Assembly (NCBI GenBank): GCA_964030785.1
Contig: OZ034967.1
Span: 59,928,212 to 59,992,211 of the forward strand
Length of the DNA: 64,000 bases
DNA from: Siderastrea siderea
Taxonomy: Eukaryota > Cnidaria > Anthozoa > Scleractinia > Rhizangiidae
Direction of reading: 5' to 3'
Part shown: positions 1 to 10,399 of the stretch, one piece after another
Position numbering within the stretch: the first letter of the stretch is position 1
How the letters are laid out: each line of letters starts with the position of its first letter
Made by a program: the position numbers and the translations under genes
The notes under the pieces: generated by a model
The model's database searches: none
Told to the model about the DNA's origin: nothing
What the model saw: the letters and a program-made list of their open reading frames with translations, nothing else

Positions 1-770
1 ACTTTCTTTTCAACAACTGTATTTGGGTATAAGCGCTCGTGTGGGGTCAAATTATCAGAACTACAATGTTGGCTTTTGCGCGTGAAGAATTAAACCAGGC
101 TCCAAACAATGTCATTCAAAGAATACTAAATAATACCGAAAAGACACAGTGGAGAATGCAATTTTGTTATGAATGGCATTTAATAGAAGTTGTAAAAATC
201 TTACCTACCCGAACAACGCAAGCTAAGAAACATCATGAGGATTATTAGTTTTACCTAGCTAAAACTGAAATGTACGGAATTGGAAAACGATATGGTGATA
301 ACAAATAATTTAACAATGGAACGTGTTTTTTGGCAAGCAATTACCTTGATTCTTGCTTTTTTGCAGCATTCGTTGTTCATGCGTTGTTAACTCGAATACA
401 AGGCAACTTAACGTTGGTCTTGACGGCATAGTGAGCGAACAAATATAAGAACACCACAAAAAAAATATAGCACTGTTTGAGATCAATTGTTTTAATTAAA
501 ATTGCAATTGTGGTAATATTCTTCTTCTTCTTTTTTTAATTTTTTATTGCCAACGTCCTTAACAACCACAAAACACAACATTAATTTTTTCCACACTATG
601 AACAATTACCCATTTGAATGCGATGCACAATGCTGTGTAAATCAATTATCTCTCTGGGTGAATCCTACACATTACAATTGATGCTCCCGTCCCTTCCCAT
701 TGTATAAATTACCTTTACAAACAAGAAAGAAACTATCAGGATATAGAGAGAAACAGCTTCGTAATGTTCC
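1..770 (-). repeat. 5' flanking duplicon of a GPCR unit (copy A)
   Basis: This stretch aligns by eye with the sequence immediately upstream of the GPCR genes at 10400-11160, 16310-16730 and 29400-29850 and with 12990-13770. Shared landmarks are a GTATAAG block followed by CTCGTG-like sequence near 30, the GGAGAATGCAATTTTGTTATG-type segment near 150-170, the TACCCGAACAAC-type segment near 207, and AATCTTACAC-type sequence near 660. It is therefore the upstream flank of a minus-strand receptor whose body would lie before position 1. Reading frames in it are not conserved between copies, so I call no protein here. Confidence 0.6.
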
Positions 771-1090
771 TCCGTGTGCAAATTTTCTTTGTTCATTTGT
801 TTGCATTGCGTTACCAAATACCGTGACTAAATTGTTTAACCAAATTTGGATATGTGATGTCACAGGTGTAGCATATTAGATGTCACGTTTTGTCGTGGTT
901 TGCACAGAGAGCTCACAACAATAACATCAGTATCGTTTAATTTTTTATTCTCCCTTCACCTTTTTTGAGATCAACGAACGTTTTAGTTTGAAGCCATCAT
1001 CAAGCATCAAGCAACAACGAAGAAAAGAGAGTTTGTGTAGCTTAACACGGAAATTTTGGTGTATTTCGGGATGCAGCAAAGTTGAACTTC

Positions 1091-1181
1091 ATAAATATAA
1101 TATAAGCCCCACTTGTTAAAATTCGCTGTGTTCGAAGTTTTCTCAAAGACAGCAACATGGATAACCCAAGCCAGTTTCAAG
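1091..1181 (+). other. possible promoter and tiny first coding exon
   Basis: An AT-rich TATA-like stretch at 1091-1105 is followed about 50 bases later by ATG at 1157. The ATG opens a 25-base stretch (M-D-N-P-S-Q-F-Q) ending CAAG with GTATAG at 1182, a plausible splice donor. No downstream coding exon was recognised before the hairpin and Gypsy element. This may be a first exon of a plus-strand gene or simply chance. Confidence 0.2.
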
Positions 1182-1701
1182 GTATAGTTTAGTTTAATGT
1201 TTCTACTGTCTATTGAACAAGGATTGAGACCATTTGGGGTTATGGCACATGTTACATTATTTCAGAGAAGTTAGGTTCCAAACCAGTATCTACGTGAACA
1301 TGAGAATCTGCCTTCTAGTTTGGAATTGTTTGTGCTCATTAAATTAAGCTGCTGCTCTCTTGTAACTATCTAGTTAATGAAAAAGACTTGTTCTGTTAAT
1401 AAGAAGTGTCTATCTTTTTCTCCGTGCTTTATTTTACCAGCGCGATGCAAGTTTATAGCACTGATTTTCAAAATAATTTCCTGTGATTTTGACCTCCTGA
1501 ACCCGAGAATCGATTTCCTGGTTTTTTTTTCGAAAATAAAGCGCTTCTGGGGAAAACGAACCACATCAGGTTTCTAGTTTTACCAATACCCGTTTGTACG
1601 CCAAATATGAAAGGAATCGATTTTTCGACTTCTGCCGCCGAATGCTCGATGTTTAGTGAAAGTCGCTCTTAAGCTCTCATCAGTGTGCAACTTTCTGCAC
1701 A

Positions 1702-1886
1702 CTGCTAGTAGTCCCTTTCGGGATAGTCGAGAGGGCGCGTGAAATAGCTGACGTACAGCGCGAGCTATCAACAGCGCGGCGATATTGGAGCAAGGAGGAA
1801 AAAAAGACGTTCGCTCCAGGTTTCGGGTTTTGCGCTCGGCTATTTCGCGCGCCCTCTCGACTATCCCGGAAAGGGACTGCTAGCAG
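1702..1886. repeat. short foldback element with 50-bp inverted arms
   Basis: Positions 1702-1751 and 1837-1886 are near-perfect reverse complements: CTGCTAGTAGTCCCTTTC on the left against CTGCTAGCAGTCCCTTTC on the right after reverse complementing. The arms contain GATAGTCGAGAGGGCGCG. The 85-bp loop has no coding potential. This is the layout of a MITE or foldback element. I see no clear target-site duplication, so the family is unassigned. Confidence 0.65.
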
Positions 1887-2005
1887 TATAAACTAGCTGT
1901 TAGCTTGTGCCACGGGTGATTCGCGCGGTCCTGGTCTCTCTCAGAGCTCACAGTGTAAGGCAATTGTTCAAATGTTGAACAAGTCACAGATTTTTTCCAT
2001 TTTGA

Positions 2006-2053
2006 TTACAGAATAACTTTCATGACATTTCTCACACTATCTCTTATTCCTTT
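2006..2053 (-). pseudogene. GPCR pseudogene (copy B), C-terminal tail, part 1 of 2
   Basis: On the minus strand this reads the cytoplasmic tail after TM7 (KGIRDSVRNVMKVIL, then TAA at 2006-2008). It matches the KEIRDSVRSIARK tail of copies C and D. It continues, across the inserted Gypsy element, the TM7 end SPLLYYWRIK at 6440-6510. The split falls exactly at the CCTTT target duplication, so one tail was interrupted by the retrotransposon. TM1-TM6 are absent here. Confidence 0.75.
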
Positions 2054-2207
2054 TGCTATGCTGCACATGTTTACCAGCGCCCGTGTTAATGTTTCATGCG
2101 CGCCATTCCATGTGCGTTGATCCTTTTGTATTCGACCGCCATGTTGAATTGAAGTAAAAGTTGTTGTGTTGTTAACTCAGTTTTAAATCGTTGTTCGAGA
2201 CACAACA
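2054..2207 (+). repeat. 5' LTR of the Gypsy element
   Basis: A 154-bp direct repeat of 6285-6439, beginning TG and ending CA. The first half carries nearly all differences from the 3' LTR (near GCGCGCCATTCC). The second half, from GCCATGTTGAATTGAAG onward, is identical in both. The bounds are fixed by the CCTTT target duplication on the outside and the primer-binding region on the inside. Confidence 0.95.
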
Positions 2208-2262
2208 GATTGGCGACGAGAATTCTATACTGTGAAAAGAAACAGTTCGAACTTCCGCCACG

Positions 2263-3396
2263 ATGCCGATTGGAAAGATAGAAGCCTTCGACGAAACTAG
2301 CGACGACTGGAACGCCTACGTCGAACGAGTGGAACAATACTTCATCGCCAACGAAATTAAAGATGAAAAACGAGTGGCAGTGATACTTAGCCTAATGGGA
2401 AACAAAACGTATGGATTACTGCGAAATCTGTGTGCCCCAGCGAAGCCATCCAGCCTTACTTTCAAGGATATCGTGGAAACCCTACAGCGACATCTATCAC
2501 CTAAACCACTGCTTATAGCAGAGCGATTCCGTTTCCACCAAAGAAACCAACTTGAAGGTGAAACCGTAAGTGATTACCTGGCTGAATTGAGGAAATTATC
2601 GCTGTATTTGCATTGTGAGTTCGGAACGAACTTAGGTGACTCGTTAAGGGATCGACTTGTGTGTGGACTACACGATGAACTTATCCAGAAGAGACTGCTC
2701 TCCGAACCAAGTTTTTCATTGGCCATGGCAACGGAAATTGTCTTAGCTATGGAAGCGGCAGCGAAGGACACGCTAGAACTGCAGGGAAAGAAAGAGTCTA
2801 AAGTAAACAAATTGACCAAGGTTAACGAAAAAGTAAACAAAGTGAAAGAGGATGTCAAGTCAAAACTTCACTGTTATCGATGTGGTTCCAGTGCACACGA
2901 ATCAACTGAGTGTTACTTCAGGAACGAAACCTGCCACAAATGCGGGAAAGTGGGACACATCCAACGAGTTTGCCGTTCGGGAAAGGGTCAACAGTCCACC
3001 AGTCGAGGAGGACCAAAGCAAGAGAACCGGAAAATACATTCCTTTGAGATGGCTGATGAGCTTGATGATGACAGTTTGGTCGGGTCCCTAGAAGTCAACA
3101 ATGTTAACCATGCAGCTGGCGACGTTATCTGGGTGACACCAAAGGTTAACGGCCAAACCCTGAAGATGGAACTGGACACCGGTTCAGCGGTATCCACACT
3201 ACCTGTTCAGAAGTACAAAGAAATGTTCCCAAGCAAACCCCTAGTCGCAACTGAAGCCATTTTGAAAACGTACTCAGGAGAGAAGATAACACCGGAAGGC
3301 AAACTACATGTTCGTGTGGAATACAACAACCAGGTCAAGGACTTAATATTGTATGTGGTGAAAACACGGGGCCCTGCATTGATTGGAAGGGATTAG
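2263..3396 (+). pseudogene. Gypsy gag and protease region, ends at premature amber
   Basis: The 377-residue frame begins MPIGKIEAFDETSDDWNAY 55 bases after the 5' LTR. Residues 1-190 are a capsid-like region. Two CCHC zinc knuckles follow from about residue 204 (CYRCGSSAHESTEC and CHKCGKVGHIQRVC), for RNA packaging. The aspartic protease site DTGSA lies at residue 305. The frame stops at TAG (3394-3396) just after LIGRD, but the same frame continues to 4947 with pol homology. In relatives that position is normally occupied by tryptophan in a conserved GRDWL motif. The stop is therefore best read as a nonsense change inside one gag-pol frame; programmed readthrough is less likely given the other damage. 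Confidence 0.9.
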
Positions 3397-4947
3397 CTGC
3401 GCCAGATCCAACTCGACTGGAAACTCATCTGTGCTATTGCTAAAGAGCAGCCAACACAAGACACCCAGAGGAAGTTAGAGGAACTCCTAGACAAATACAG
3501 CGAAGTGTTTCAGGACGACATTGGCACACTTAGGTCAACGAAAGCGAAACTTACGTTGAGGGAAGGCAGTCAACCAAAGTTCTGCAAAGCAAGGCCCGTC
3601 CCATACGCCATGAAACCGAAGGTGGATGCAGAGCTGAAACGCCTGGAAAGAAAGGGAATCCTACACAAGGTCAAATTCAGTGACTGGGCAACACCTATTG
3701 TACCAGTGGTTAAACCAAATGGTACCGTGCGAATATGCGGCGACTACAAGGTCACCGTAAATCGTCAACTGCAAACGGAAGAGTACCCTCTCTCGCGCAT
3801 CGACGATATTTTCGCTAAACTTGCAGGAGGGCAGAAGTTCACCAAGATCGACCTCAAACAGGTCTATCATGAGTTGGAAGTGGAGGAAGAATCACAAGAA
3901 TACTTGACAGTTAACACTCATCAAGGGATGTACCGATACAACCGCCTTGCATTCGGAATTACTTCAGCACCAGCAATTTGGCAGAGAGCAATCGATCAAG
4001 TCTTAGACGGAGTGGAAGGAACAAGTTCCATCTTAAACGGCATGATTATCACAGGCAAGGGTGACCAAGAACACCTCGACCACCTGGAGGAGGTACTAAA
4101 GAGGCTGAAGGAACATGGCCTACGAGCAAACCGTGAGAAGTGCGAATTCTTCCAGAAGAAGATCACTTACTGTGGGCACGAAGTGGATCAAGACGGGTTA
4201 TACAAGACTCAAGAGAAAGTTGATGCAGTCGTTAATGCCCCAAGACCAGAGAACGTTCAACAAGTCCGTTCATTCTTAGGACTTGTGAAAAAGTTCCTGC
4301 CAAACCTGGGCACTACCCTACATCCACTGAACCAACTTCTGGAGCAAGGCAAGCGATGGAAGTGGACCACAGAATGTGAAGAGGCCTTCATCAAAGTGAA
4401 GAAACTCATCACATCAGACATGGTGCTTACCCACTACGACCCAGGACGACCACTGAGATTAGCATGTGATGCTTCACCTGTCGGGATTGGGGCGGTTTTA
4501 TCACATATCATGGATGACGGCTCAGGAAGTCCCATAGCATTTGCGTCACGCACCCTGAGCAAAGCAGAAAGGAATTACTCCCAGATCGATAAGGAAGCCC
4601 TAGCCCTGGTGTGGGGAGTCAAGAAATTCCACCTTTACCTGTCTGGGCGTCATTTCACACTCGTGACAGACCACGAACCCCTGACCTCAATCTTTAACCC
4701 GAGGAAAGGGATACCAGCAATGACAGTTGCTCGCTTGCAACGTTGCGCGTTGTTTCTAGCCGGGTTCGAGTACAGTATTGAGTACAAGAATACTACCCAA
4801 CATGGAAACGCAGATGGATTGTCACGCCTACCTTTGGAAGAAGCAGGCCACAAGGAGACAGTTGACCCAGTGGAGATTTTTCAAGTGTCGCAGATGGAAG
4901 TGCTGCCAGTTAGTGCAGACATGATCCGCCAAGCCACTCACGTGTGA
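3397..4947 (+). pseudogene. Gypsy pol: reverse transcriptase and RNase H, catalytically dead
   Basis: In the same frame as gag, this part carries the RT fingers (GILHKVKFSDWATPIVPV, KPNGTVRICGDYK), motif A (FTKIDLKQVYHELEV) and the LAFGITSAPAIWQR block. RNase H follows (LACDASPVGIGAVLS, IDKEALALVWGVKKFH, TDHEPLTSIF). At the expected YxDD position the sequence reads SSILNGMIITG, so both catalytic aspartates of motif C are replaced. The frame ends at TGA (4945-4947) and homology continues one frame over from 4944. The lost catalytic motif and the frame change show a non-autonomous relic. Confidence 0.92.
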
Positions 4948-6252
4948 TGGAATACACCAAGCAAGGCTGGCCAGCGGTCTGTGAGAAGGAGGTGGAACCA
5001 TTCTACAGAAGGAAGGACGAGCTCACCATAGAAGATGGTTGTCTGATGTGGGGTTCACGGGTACTAATCCCACCAAAACACCAAACACAAGTGTTGGATG
5101 AACTCCATGATAGCCATCTTGGAGTCGTCGAAATGAAGGCCTTGGCCCGTAGCTACGTATGGTGGCCGGGAATGGACAAAGCAATCGAGCAAGTGTCAAA
5201 AGGGTGCACAGGCTGCCACCTCACCCAGAGCAATCCCACAAATTGCACCGCTCCACTCATGGGAGTGGCCAGCACGCCCCTGGCAGCGCATCCATGTTGA
5301 TTTTGCGGGACCGTTCTTAGGAACAATGTTTCTTATTGTCGTAGATGCACACTCTAAATGGCCTGAGGTTATACCGATGACCTCGACAAGCGCCACCAGA
5401 ACGATTGAGGAACTGAGGAAGCTTTTCACAGCGCACGGCTTACCCAAACAGCTTGTCAGTGATAGTGGACCACAATTCATCGCAGATGAATTCAGAGTAT
5501 TCATGAGGAGTAATGGCATCAAGCACATAAAGTCAGCCCCATACCACCCAGCTACAAATGGATTAGCTGAACGTTTTGTACAAACGTTCAAACAAGCTCT
5601 TTGTGCGGCAATGACTGAAAAGAAGCCTCTCTCTCAGAAGTTGGCTAACTTCCTACTGGCCTACAGAACAACACCACACACAATGACAGGAGAGACACCG
5701 GCCATGCTCCTGATGGGAAGAAACATCCGGAAAAGACTAGATGTACTGAAGCCTAACATACGAAAGCAAGTGGAAGAGAAACAGCAGGACCAAGAGTTGA
5801 AATCAAGTCACAGCCCTACCCGCAAATTGGATGTTGGTCAAGCTGTTGTTGCCCGAGACTACCGTGGAGGAAACAAGTGGCTGCCCGGAATTATCACAGC
5901 CCACTCTGGACCCTTGTCCTACGAAGTCAGAGTTGCACCCAATACAGTTTGGCGGCGACATATCGATCAACTCAGAGAGTCTGCTATAATGGTGAACCCT
6001 AACACGGATGACCCGGTGCCGCAGCCAAACCCAGCAGTGTTCCTGGCTACTCCGCAATCGACTAGCAGTGGAGTACCCCAGACCCCTACTTGTAGTGGCT
6101 CTGAGAAAGCAGTTACCCGAGACAAAGATATCAGTACCACCCCTGGAAACCCCTCAAGCAGCCAGATGGAGGGCATAACTAGCAACCCAGCAACACCATG
6201 TAGACGTTATCCCCTTCGACTGCGCAAGCCTCCAGAGACACTGAACTTATGA
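4944..6252 (+). pseudogene. Gypsy pol: integrase, split by a frame change
   Basis: From 4944 to about 5250 the frame gives the spacer and the zinc-binding HHCC region (ELHDSHLGVVEMKALARS, WWPGMDKAIEQ, CTGCH). Homology then shifts frame near 5250 (WEWPARPWQRIHVDFAGPF) and stays open to 6252. The DDE catalytic core is visible: VVDAHSKWPEV, LVSDSGPQF and the glutamate in NGLAERFVQTFK. A C-terminal DNA-binding tail with YPLRLRKPPE follows. The methionine at 5326 is internal, not a real start. The integrase catalytic residues are intact although the gene is frame-broken. Confidence 0.9.
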
Positions 6253-6284
6253 CTTTTTTTATTGTTTGTAATTGGGGGGAGGAA

Positions 6285-6439
6285 TGCTATGCCGCACATG
6301 TTTACCAGCGGCCGTGTTAATGTTTCATGCGTGCGCATGCCATGTGCGTTGGTCTTTTTGTATTCGACGGCCATGTTGAATTGAAGTAAAAGTTGTTGTG
6401 TTGTTAACTCAGTTTTAAATCGTTGTTCGAGACACAACA
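6285..6439 (+). repeat. 3' LTR of the Gypsy element
   Basis: A 155-bp direct repeat of 2054-2207, preceded directly by the polypurine tract GGGGGGAGGAA. It is followed by CCTTT (6440-6444), which matches the pentamer before the 5' LTR. Confidence 0.95.
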
Positions 6440-6510
6440 CCTTTATCCTCCAATAGTACAACAAAGGACTGAAAACCGAGGGAAAAAACAATGACCATGC
6501 AAACACTGAT
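6440..6510 (-). pseudogene. GPCR pseudogene (copy B), TM7 fragment, part 2 of 2
   Basis: On the minus strand this reads FAWSLFFPSVFSPLLYYWRIK. It matches the TM7 end NPLLYYWRIK of the other receptors, with S replacing the usual N of the NPxxY-type motif. It joins part 1 (2006-2053) once the Gypsy element and one CCTTT copy are removed. Nothing upstream of TM7 is recognisable beyond about 6510, so the gene was a fragment or had decayed here. Confidence 0.75.
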
Positions 6511-6659
6511 GGACGTTAAGTAAGACATTCCTTTTTTGAGAGAAAATGAAATTCTAGGATACAGCAAATAAAAAGAATGTTACTACGCAAAAAAAGACCC
6601 CAGAAAACTGCCATAATTAAAACTGAAAGTCACATGTTTTTGTATTCTTCAGGCCCATG

Positions 6660-7553
6660 GCGTTTAAAGTTTAGGCAGATATCATGATATGGTATACAGC
6701 CCCAAAAGCAGTCACTGAACCAAAGTATTCCAATAAGAATCGAAGCAAATAAGCGTAACTAAAGTCAAGCGCAAGAAAACGCCTACCAGCAAGGTCATGA
6801 TTGGTTTAGTTTGACTGGCTTAGAGAGTGGAGCAAGTTTGTTTTTCTTTTTTTCACAATCACGGAGGAAATTACTTTCGACTGACTCAATAGAAATCGCT
6901 GCATAGTTTACCGACTTTGATTGAACATCAGCAGTCAGTTCAATACTCATCTCTTTTTCAACAGACCAACCGCTACTTGGGGCCATAAAGTTATCGTGAA
7001 CGAAAACTGAACAGACAAGGGATTTAGTTGAGGTTCTTTTGAGTAGTTTGAGGGGGGTGTATAGATATCGGCTGTTGCTGTCAAGTTCCTGTCTAGATTG
7101 AATGTTGAACCTGGCATTATATCCACTACATCTTCGATTCCATTCAGATCATGATGCACAAAATCAACACAGAAGCAGAGGAATTGATATAAGGCAGCTA
7201 GCGTTAGTCCCTTCCACTCTCACTGGCAGGATGAAAACTTAAGAATGAGTACAGAACAATATTTTTAATATAATTTCCTTTTAACTATTTATTTCTCGGT
7301 AAGAGACTTGTTAAAAAAGTCTTTAAATAGCTTTTCTAGATCTGTTAAGGTTTGTTGTCCAAGCATTTAACAAAAGACATTCCACTCTTGAAGGTTTCAA
7401 TTTATCACAACCTGAACACTTCTTGTTTTAAAATCGAATGTTTATTTTCTGGCACCATTGTTTCCCTAATCTACACTTTCTTTACACAATTCAATTGACA
7501 AACAACTTTCTTTTGAAAAGAAGGAAGTGTTTAACTGGTAAACACTAAAAATG
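6660..7553 (-). repeat. 3' flanking duplicon of GPCR copy C
   Basis: The block GGTTCTTTTGAG ... CAAGTTCCTGTCTAGATT ... GAACCT near 7030-7110 recurs at 8935-9010 and 27620-27710. The block TTTATTTTCTGGCA ... CTTTACACAATTCAA at 7440-7495 recurs at 9210-9265 and 15120-15172. These are downstream flanks of the minus-strand receptors and show that whole gene units, not just coding regions, were copied. No conserved protein is encoded. Confidence 0.65.
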
Positions 7554-8258
7554 TTAGGATTCCTCTTCATTTTGTTTTTTGTTTCCAAAAAATTTCCGTG
7601 CAATACTTCTAACACTATCTCTTATTTCTTTAATCCTCCAGTAGTAAAGCAAGGGATTTAAAAACGAGCAAGAGTACAATATGGCTGTACAGACGTTTAT
7701 CGCCATATAGGCTGATTTAGTTCCACGTTTCCACATCTTTGTAACATTTGAAAAACCAGAAAGCAACGCAGATACGGAATGTAACTAAGTACAAAAATTT
7801 TAAGAATATACAGAATTGTAAATACAGACTTTGCGTTTGAATTGGTTTGTACTTGATTGTAATGGCGTCGTATGATTTGAAAAACTTTGAAATAAGCAAA
7901 AGCTGTGACAATAATACAAAGTGCGCCCCCAAAGTGGCACAATAGTTCTAGTACTAAAAAGACTTTAGGTGGGATAAACGAAGTGTACAAAATGGCTTAG
8001 AAGCCCGGTGCAAAAGTCTGTAACCGCCAATCCAGCAAGAAGAACATAAGATGGAGTCCTGAGAGACGGGTTCCTCCAAATTGCCACCAAAATGAACGCA
8101 TTTCCCGTCACTGTCATCGGTGCTAAGAGAGCAGTGACAACGCAGGCTACGATGATAGTTACTTGATAGTTTGTTGAGTTCCTGATTTCAAGATCGCTTT
8201 TATATGCGACAGTTGCAAGACATAAGCTGTCTGGTGCTTCTGATGAATTAAAAGACAG
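7554..8258 (-). pseudogene. class A GPCR pseudogene (copy C), central deletion
   Basis: The N-terminal part (8258 down to about 7990) reads LSFNSSEAPDSLCLATV, then TM1 and TM2 (GNAFILVAIWRNPSLRTPSY, LLAGLAVTDFCTGLLS). It then jumps directly to the extracellular loop before TM5 (HFVHFVYPT). TM3, TM4 and the E-R-W motif are missing. The C-terminal part has TM5 (CIIVTAFAYFKVFQIIRRHY), a shortened third intracellular loop, TM6, an 8-bp insertion causing a frame change near 7730, and TM7 with NPLLYYWRIKEIRDSV, ending at 7554. The start codon of other copies is CTG here. It cannot encode a seven-helix receptor. Confidence 0.88.
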
Positions 8259-8919
8259 CCTGAAAACATTGACAAACGACAGAAGTTACCCCGGACAGGT
8301 TATCACTCTAAATAGCAGGACCCCAGACACCCTAGTAAGTTTATCTGATACATCCAGCGCCTAAAAATAGCGAGAGTGTCTCCGACAGAGTTCCATGATA
8401 TGGCGAAGTTCCTGGAACTTCGGCATTCCCAAAAGAGGCTCTTTTGGGAATACCGAAGATCTCGCGAACATCAGCGAATCTACACGACAGCTTACGAAAA
8501 GAACCACAGGAATGTGCTCAGGAATGCGCTCGACTCCACTACAATATTTCGTAGTTGCTATCGCAACCATGAGATAATTTGTGTCAACGAACTCATCGAC
8601 TGATAGTTGCCCCTGGAAATTTCACTAGCGTATAAGCTTTGCTTCTCGGGATAATATTTGTTTAAATTTTCGCAGGACAACTAACAGTCCATAGTGCCTC
8701 GACAGAAACACTCTATCATTTAAGAAGTACTCAAATATGGCGACACTAGGAATTCCTCAAAACGTCTATAAATATTATATTATTATCTTAAAATTAAGTT
8801 CTTTCGTAGAAACAGACAGAAAATTCTAAAAAGCTACTATACGATATACTATACTAAGCCATACAATGCGAATACGACATACTATACCATACTGATGCCA
8901 TACCACACCATACAATACA
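8259..8919. other. spacer between GPCR units, with an imperfect palindrome
   Basis: No gene is recognised. The notable structure is a pair of adjacent near-palindromes: CGAAGTTCCTGGAACTTCG (about 8404-8422) and a longer one at 8417-8457 whose arms are CTTCGGCATTCCCAAAAGAG and CTCTTTTGGGAATACCGAAG. The stretch 8838-8925 is a degenerate run of ATACCATACTATAC-like words. Confidence 0.5.
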
Positions 8920-9434
8920 AGGGATCTATTTGAGGTTCTTTTGAGTACTTTGAGGTGGAGGGGGTGTAGCTACTGCTGCTAAGTTCCTGTCTAGATTGAA
9001 TGTTGAACCTGACATTATATTCACTGCTTCGATTCCAATCAGAAAGGCACGCACATAATCAAGACAGAAACAGAGGAATTGAAATAAGGCAGCTTGATTC
9101 AACCACTACTGCCACTTGCATTGGCAGCAGTGGTTGTACGTTAGGGCCTAAAAAAGAAAAAATGTTGAATGTCATTACTTGAACACTCCTTGTTTAAAAA
9201 ACTGATTCTTTATTTTCTGACAGCATTGCTCCTAATCTCCGTTTTCTTTACACAATTCAACTGAGAAACAACTTCTCTTTTTTCTGTTTTTCATTATCGT
9301 TTGAAGTTAACACATAATTTAACTTAGGATGTTCTTTTTTACCTACGAGTTATCTCTATAAATCTACCTTCTATTGGAGAGTGGAGGAGGGGGGGGAGGG
9401 GGCACCGAAAAGTAAGTGTTTAACACTGAAAATG
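8920..9434 (-). repeat. 3' flanking duplicon of GPCR copy D
   Basis: It matches 6995-7553 and 27605-27860 in the same order: TTTGAGGTTCTTTTGAG, CTGTCTAGATTGAATG, CAGAGGAATTGAA, GGCAGCAGTGGTTGT, then the TTTATTTTCTGACA block. A G-rich run lies at 9380-9402. It forms the 3' side of the receptor at 9435-10396. Confidence 0.65.
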
Positions 9435-10396
9435 TTAAGATTGTTCTTCATTTTCTTTACAACACAATTTTCTTGCAATACTTTTAACACTATCTCTTAT
9501 TTCTTTAATCCTCCAGTAGTACAGCAATGGATTGAAACACGATGAAGAGAGCAACACGGCTGTACAGACATTAATCGCCGTATAGGCTGATTTAGTTCCA
9601 CGTCTTTGTAACATTTGAAACACCAGAATGCAACACAGATACGGAATGTAACTTAGTACAAAAATTGCAACAATATACAGAATTGTAAATACAGACTTTT
9701 TAAACTTTTGCATGTCTATGGCGTTTGAATTGGCTTGCACTTGATTGTAATGGTGTCGTATTATTTGAAAAACTTTGAAATATGCAAGAGCTGTGACAAT
9801 AATACAAAGGCCGCCTCCGAAGAAGTACAATATTTCTAATACGAAAAAGACTTCAGTTGAGCGGAACGAAACGTACATGCGACAAAGAAAAAAAGTAGCT
9901 AATAGGAGAAGCAGGGAAACTGAAAAAATGATGTAAAGAATAATGACTCGACGAACTGTAAGAAGAGATCTGCGGCTCATATGCAGCCATCTTTCTACAG
10001 CTATCAGAGTCATCACGACCACTGTTAAGGAAGAAAAAAAAAGCCCCCAATATCCATGATACCACCAGCGATGCAGTAAATTATCTTGTTACCAGTTATT
10101 GCAGCCACTTGCTTGAAAATAAAAAATGGTTGACTTAGAAGCCCAGTGCAACAGTCTGTAACCGCCAATCCAGCAAGAAGAACATAAGATGGAGTCCTGA
10201 GAGACGGGTTTCTCCAAATTGCCGCCAAAATGAACGCATTTCCCGCCACTGTCATTGGTGCTAAGAGAGCAGTCGCAACACAGGCTACGATAATAATAAC
10301 TCGATAGTTTGTTGAGTCCCTGATTTCAATGTCGCTTGTATATGACACAATTAAAAGGCATAAGCTGTCTGATGCATCTGATGGATTGAAGGACAT
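9435..10396 (-). CDS. class A (rhodopsin-like) GPCR, single frame break in a T-run (copy D)
   Basis: This is the best-preserved receptor of the array, about 320 codons and intronless. I chose the ATG at 10394-10396 (MSFNPSDASDSLCLL) because copies F and G start at the same place. TM1 is GNAFILAAIWRNPSLRTPSY, TM2 LLAGLAVTDCCTG, and a Cys at the top of TM3 is present (YCIAGG). The TM3 end reads MTLIAVERWLHM, so the usual D/E-R-Y is E-R-W. TM5 is CIIVTALAYFKVFQIIR, TM6 YIVAIFVLSYIPYLCC, and TM7 ends NPLLYYWRIKEIRDSV. One base is missing in a run of nine T (minus strand, near 10040), shifting frame before TM3; the rest is clean. The weak ECL2 cysteine pattern and E-R-W recall the melanocortin/adenosine-like group, but no ligand can be assigned. 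It may be a functional gene with a sequencing error or a young pseudogene. Confidence 0.8.
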
Positions 10397-10399
10397 TGC

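Larger units (their letters stand above)
2054..6439 (+). mobile_element. Ty3/Gypsy LTR retrotransposon, degenerate full-length copy
   Basis: The element starts TGCTATG and ends ACACAACA. It is bounded by 154/155-bp LTRs and flanked by the 5-bp direct repeat CCTTT (2049-2053 and 6440-6444). Order inside is LTR, probable primer-binding region (TTGGCGACGAG, 2210-2220), gag with two zinc knuckles, aspartic protease, reverse transcriptase, RNase H, integrase, polypurine tract (GGGGGGAGGAA, 6274-6284), LTR. Protease-RT-RNaseH-integrase order is that of Ty3/Gypsy, not Copia. The coding region is broken by an amber codon (3394-3396) and two frame changes (about 4940 and 5250). The RT active-site aspartates are also missing. 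LTR divergence is roughly 5-6 percent by eye, so the insertion is not recent. Confidence 0.95.

Noticed and set aside
39..248. A 69-codon frame in the first GPCR flank
   Set aside because: The homologous flanks at 10500, 13080, 16400 and 29500 do not keep the frame.
3394..3396. Programmed amber readthrough between gag and pol
   Set aside because: The stop falls inside the conserved protease GRDWL motif rather than at a gag-pol boundary, and the element carries other disabling changes.
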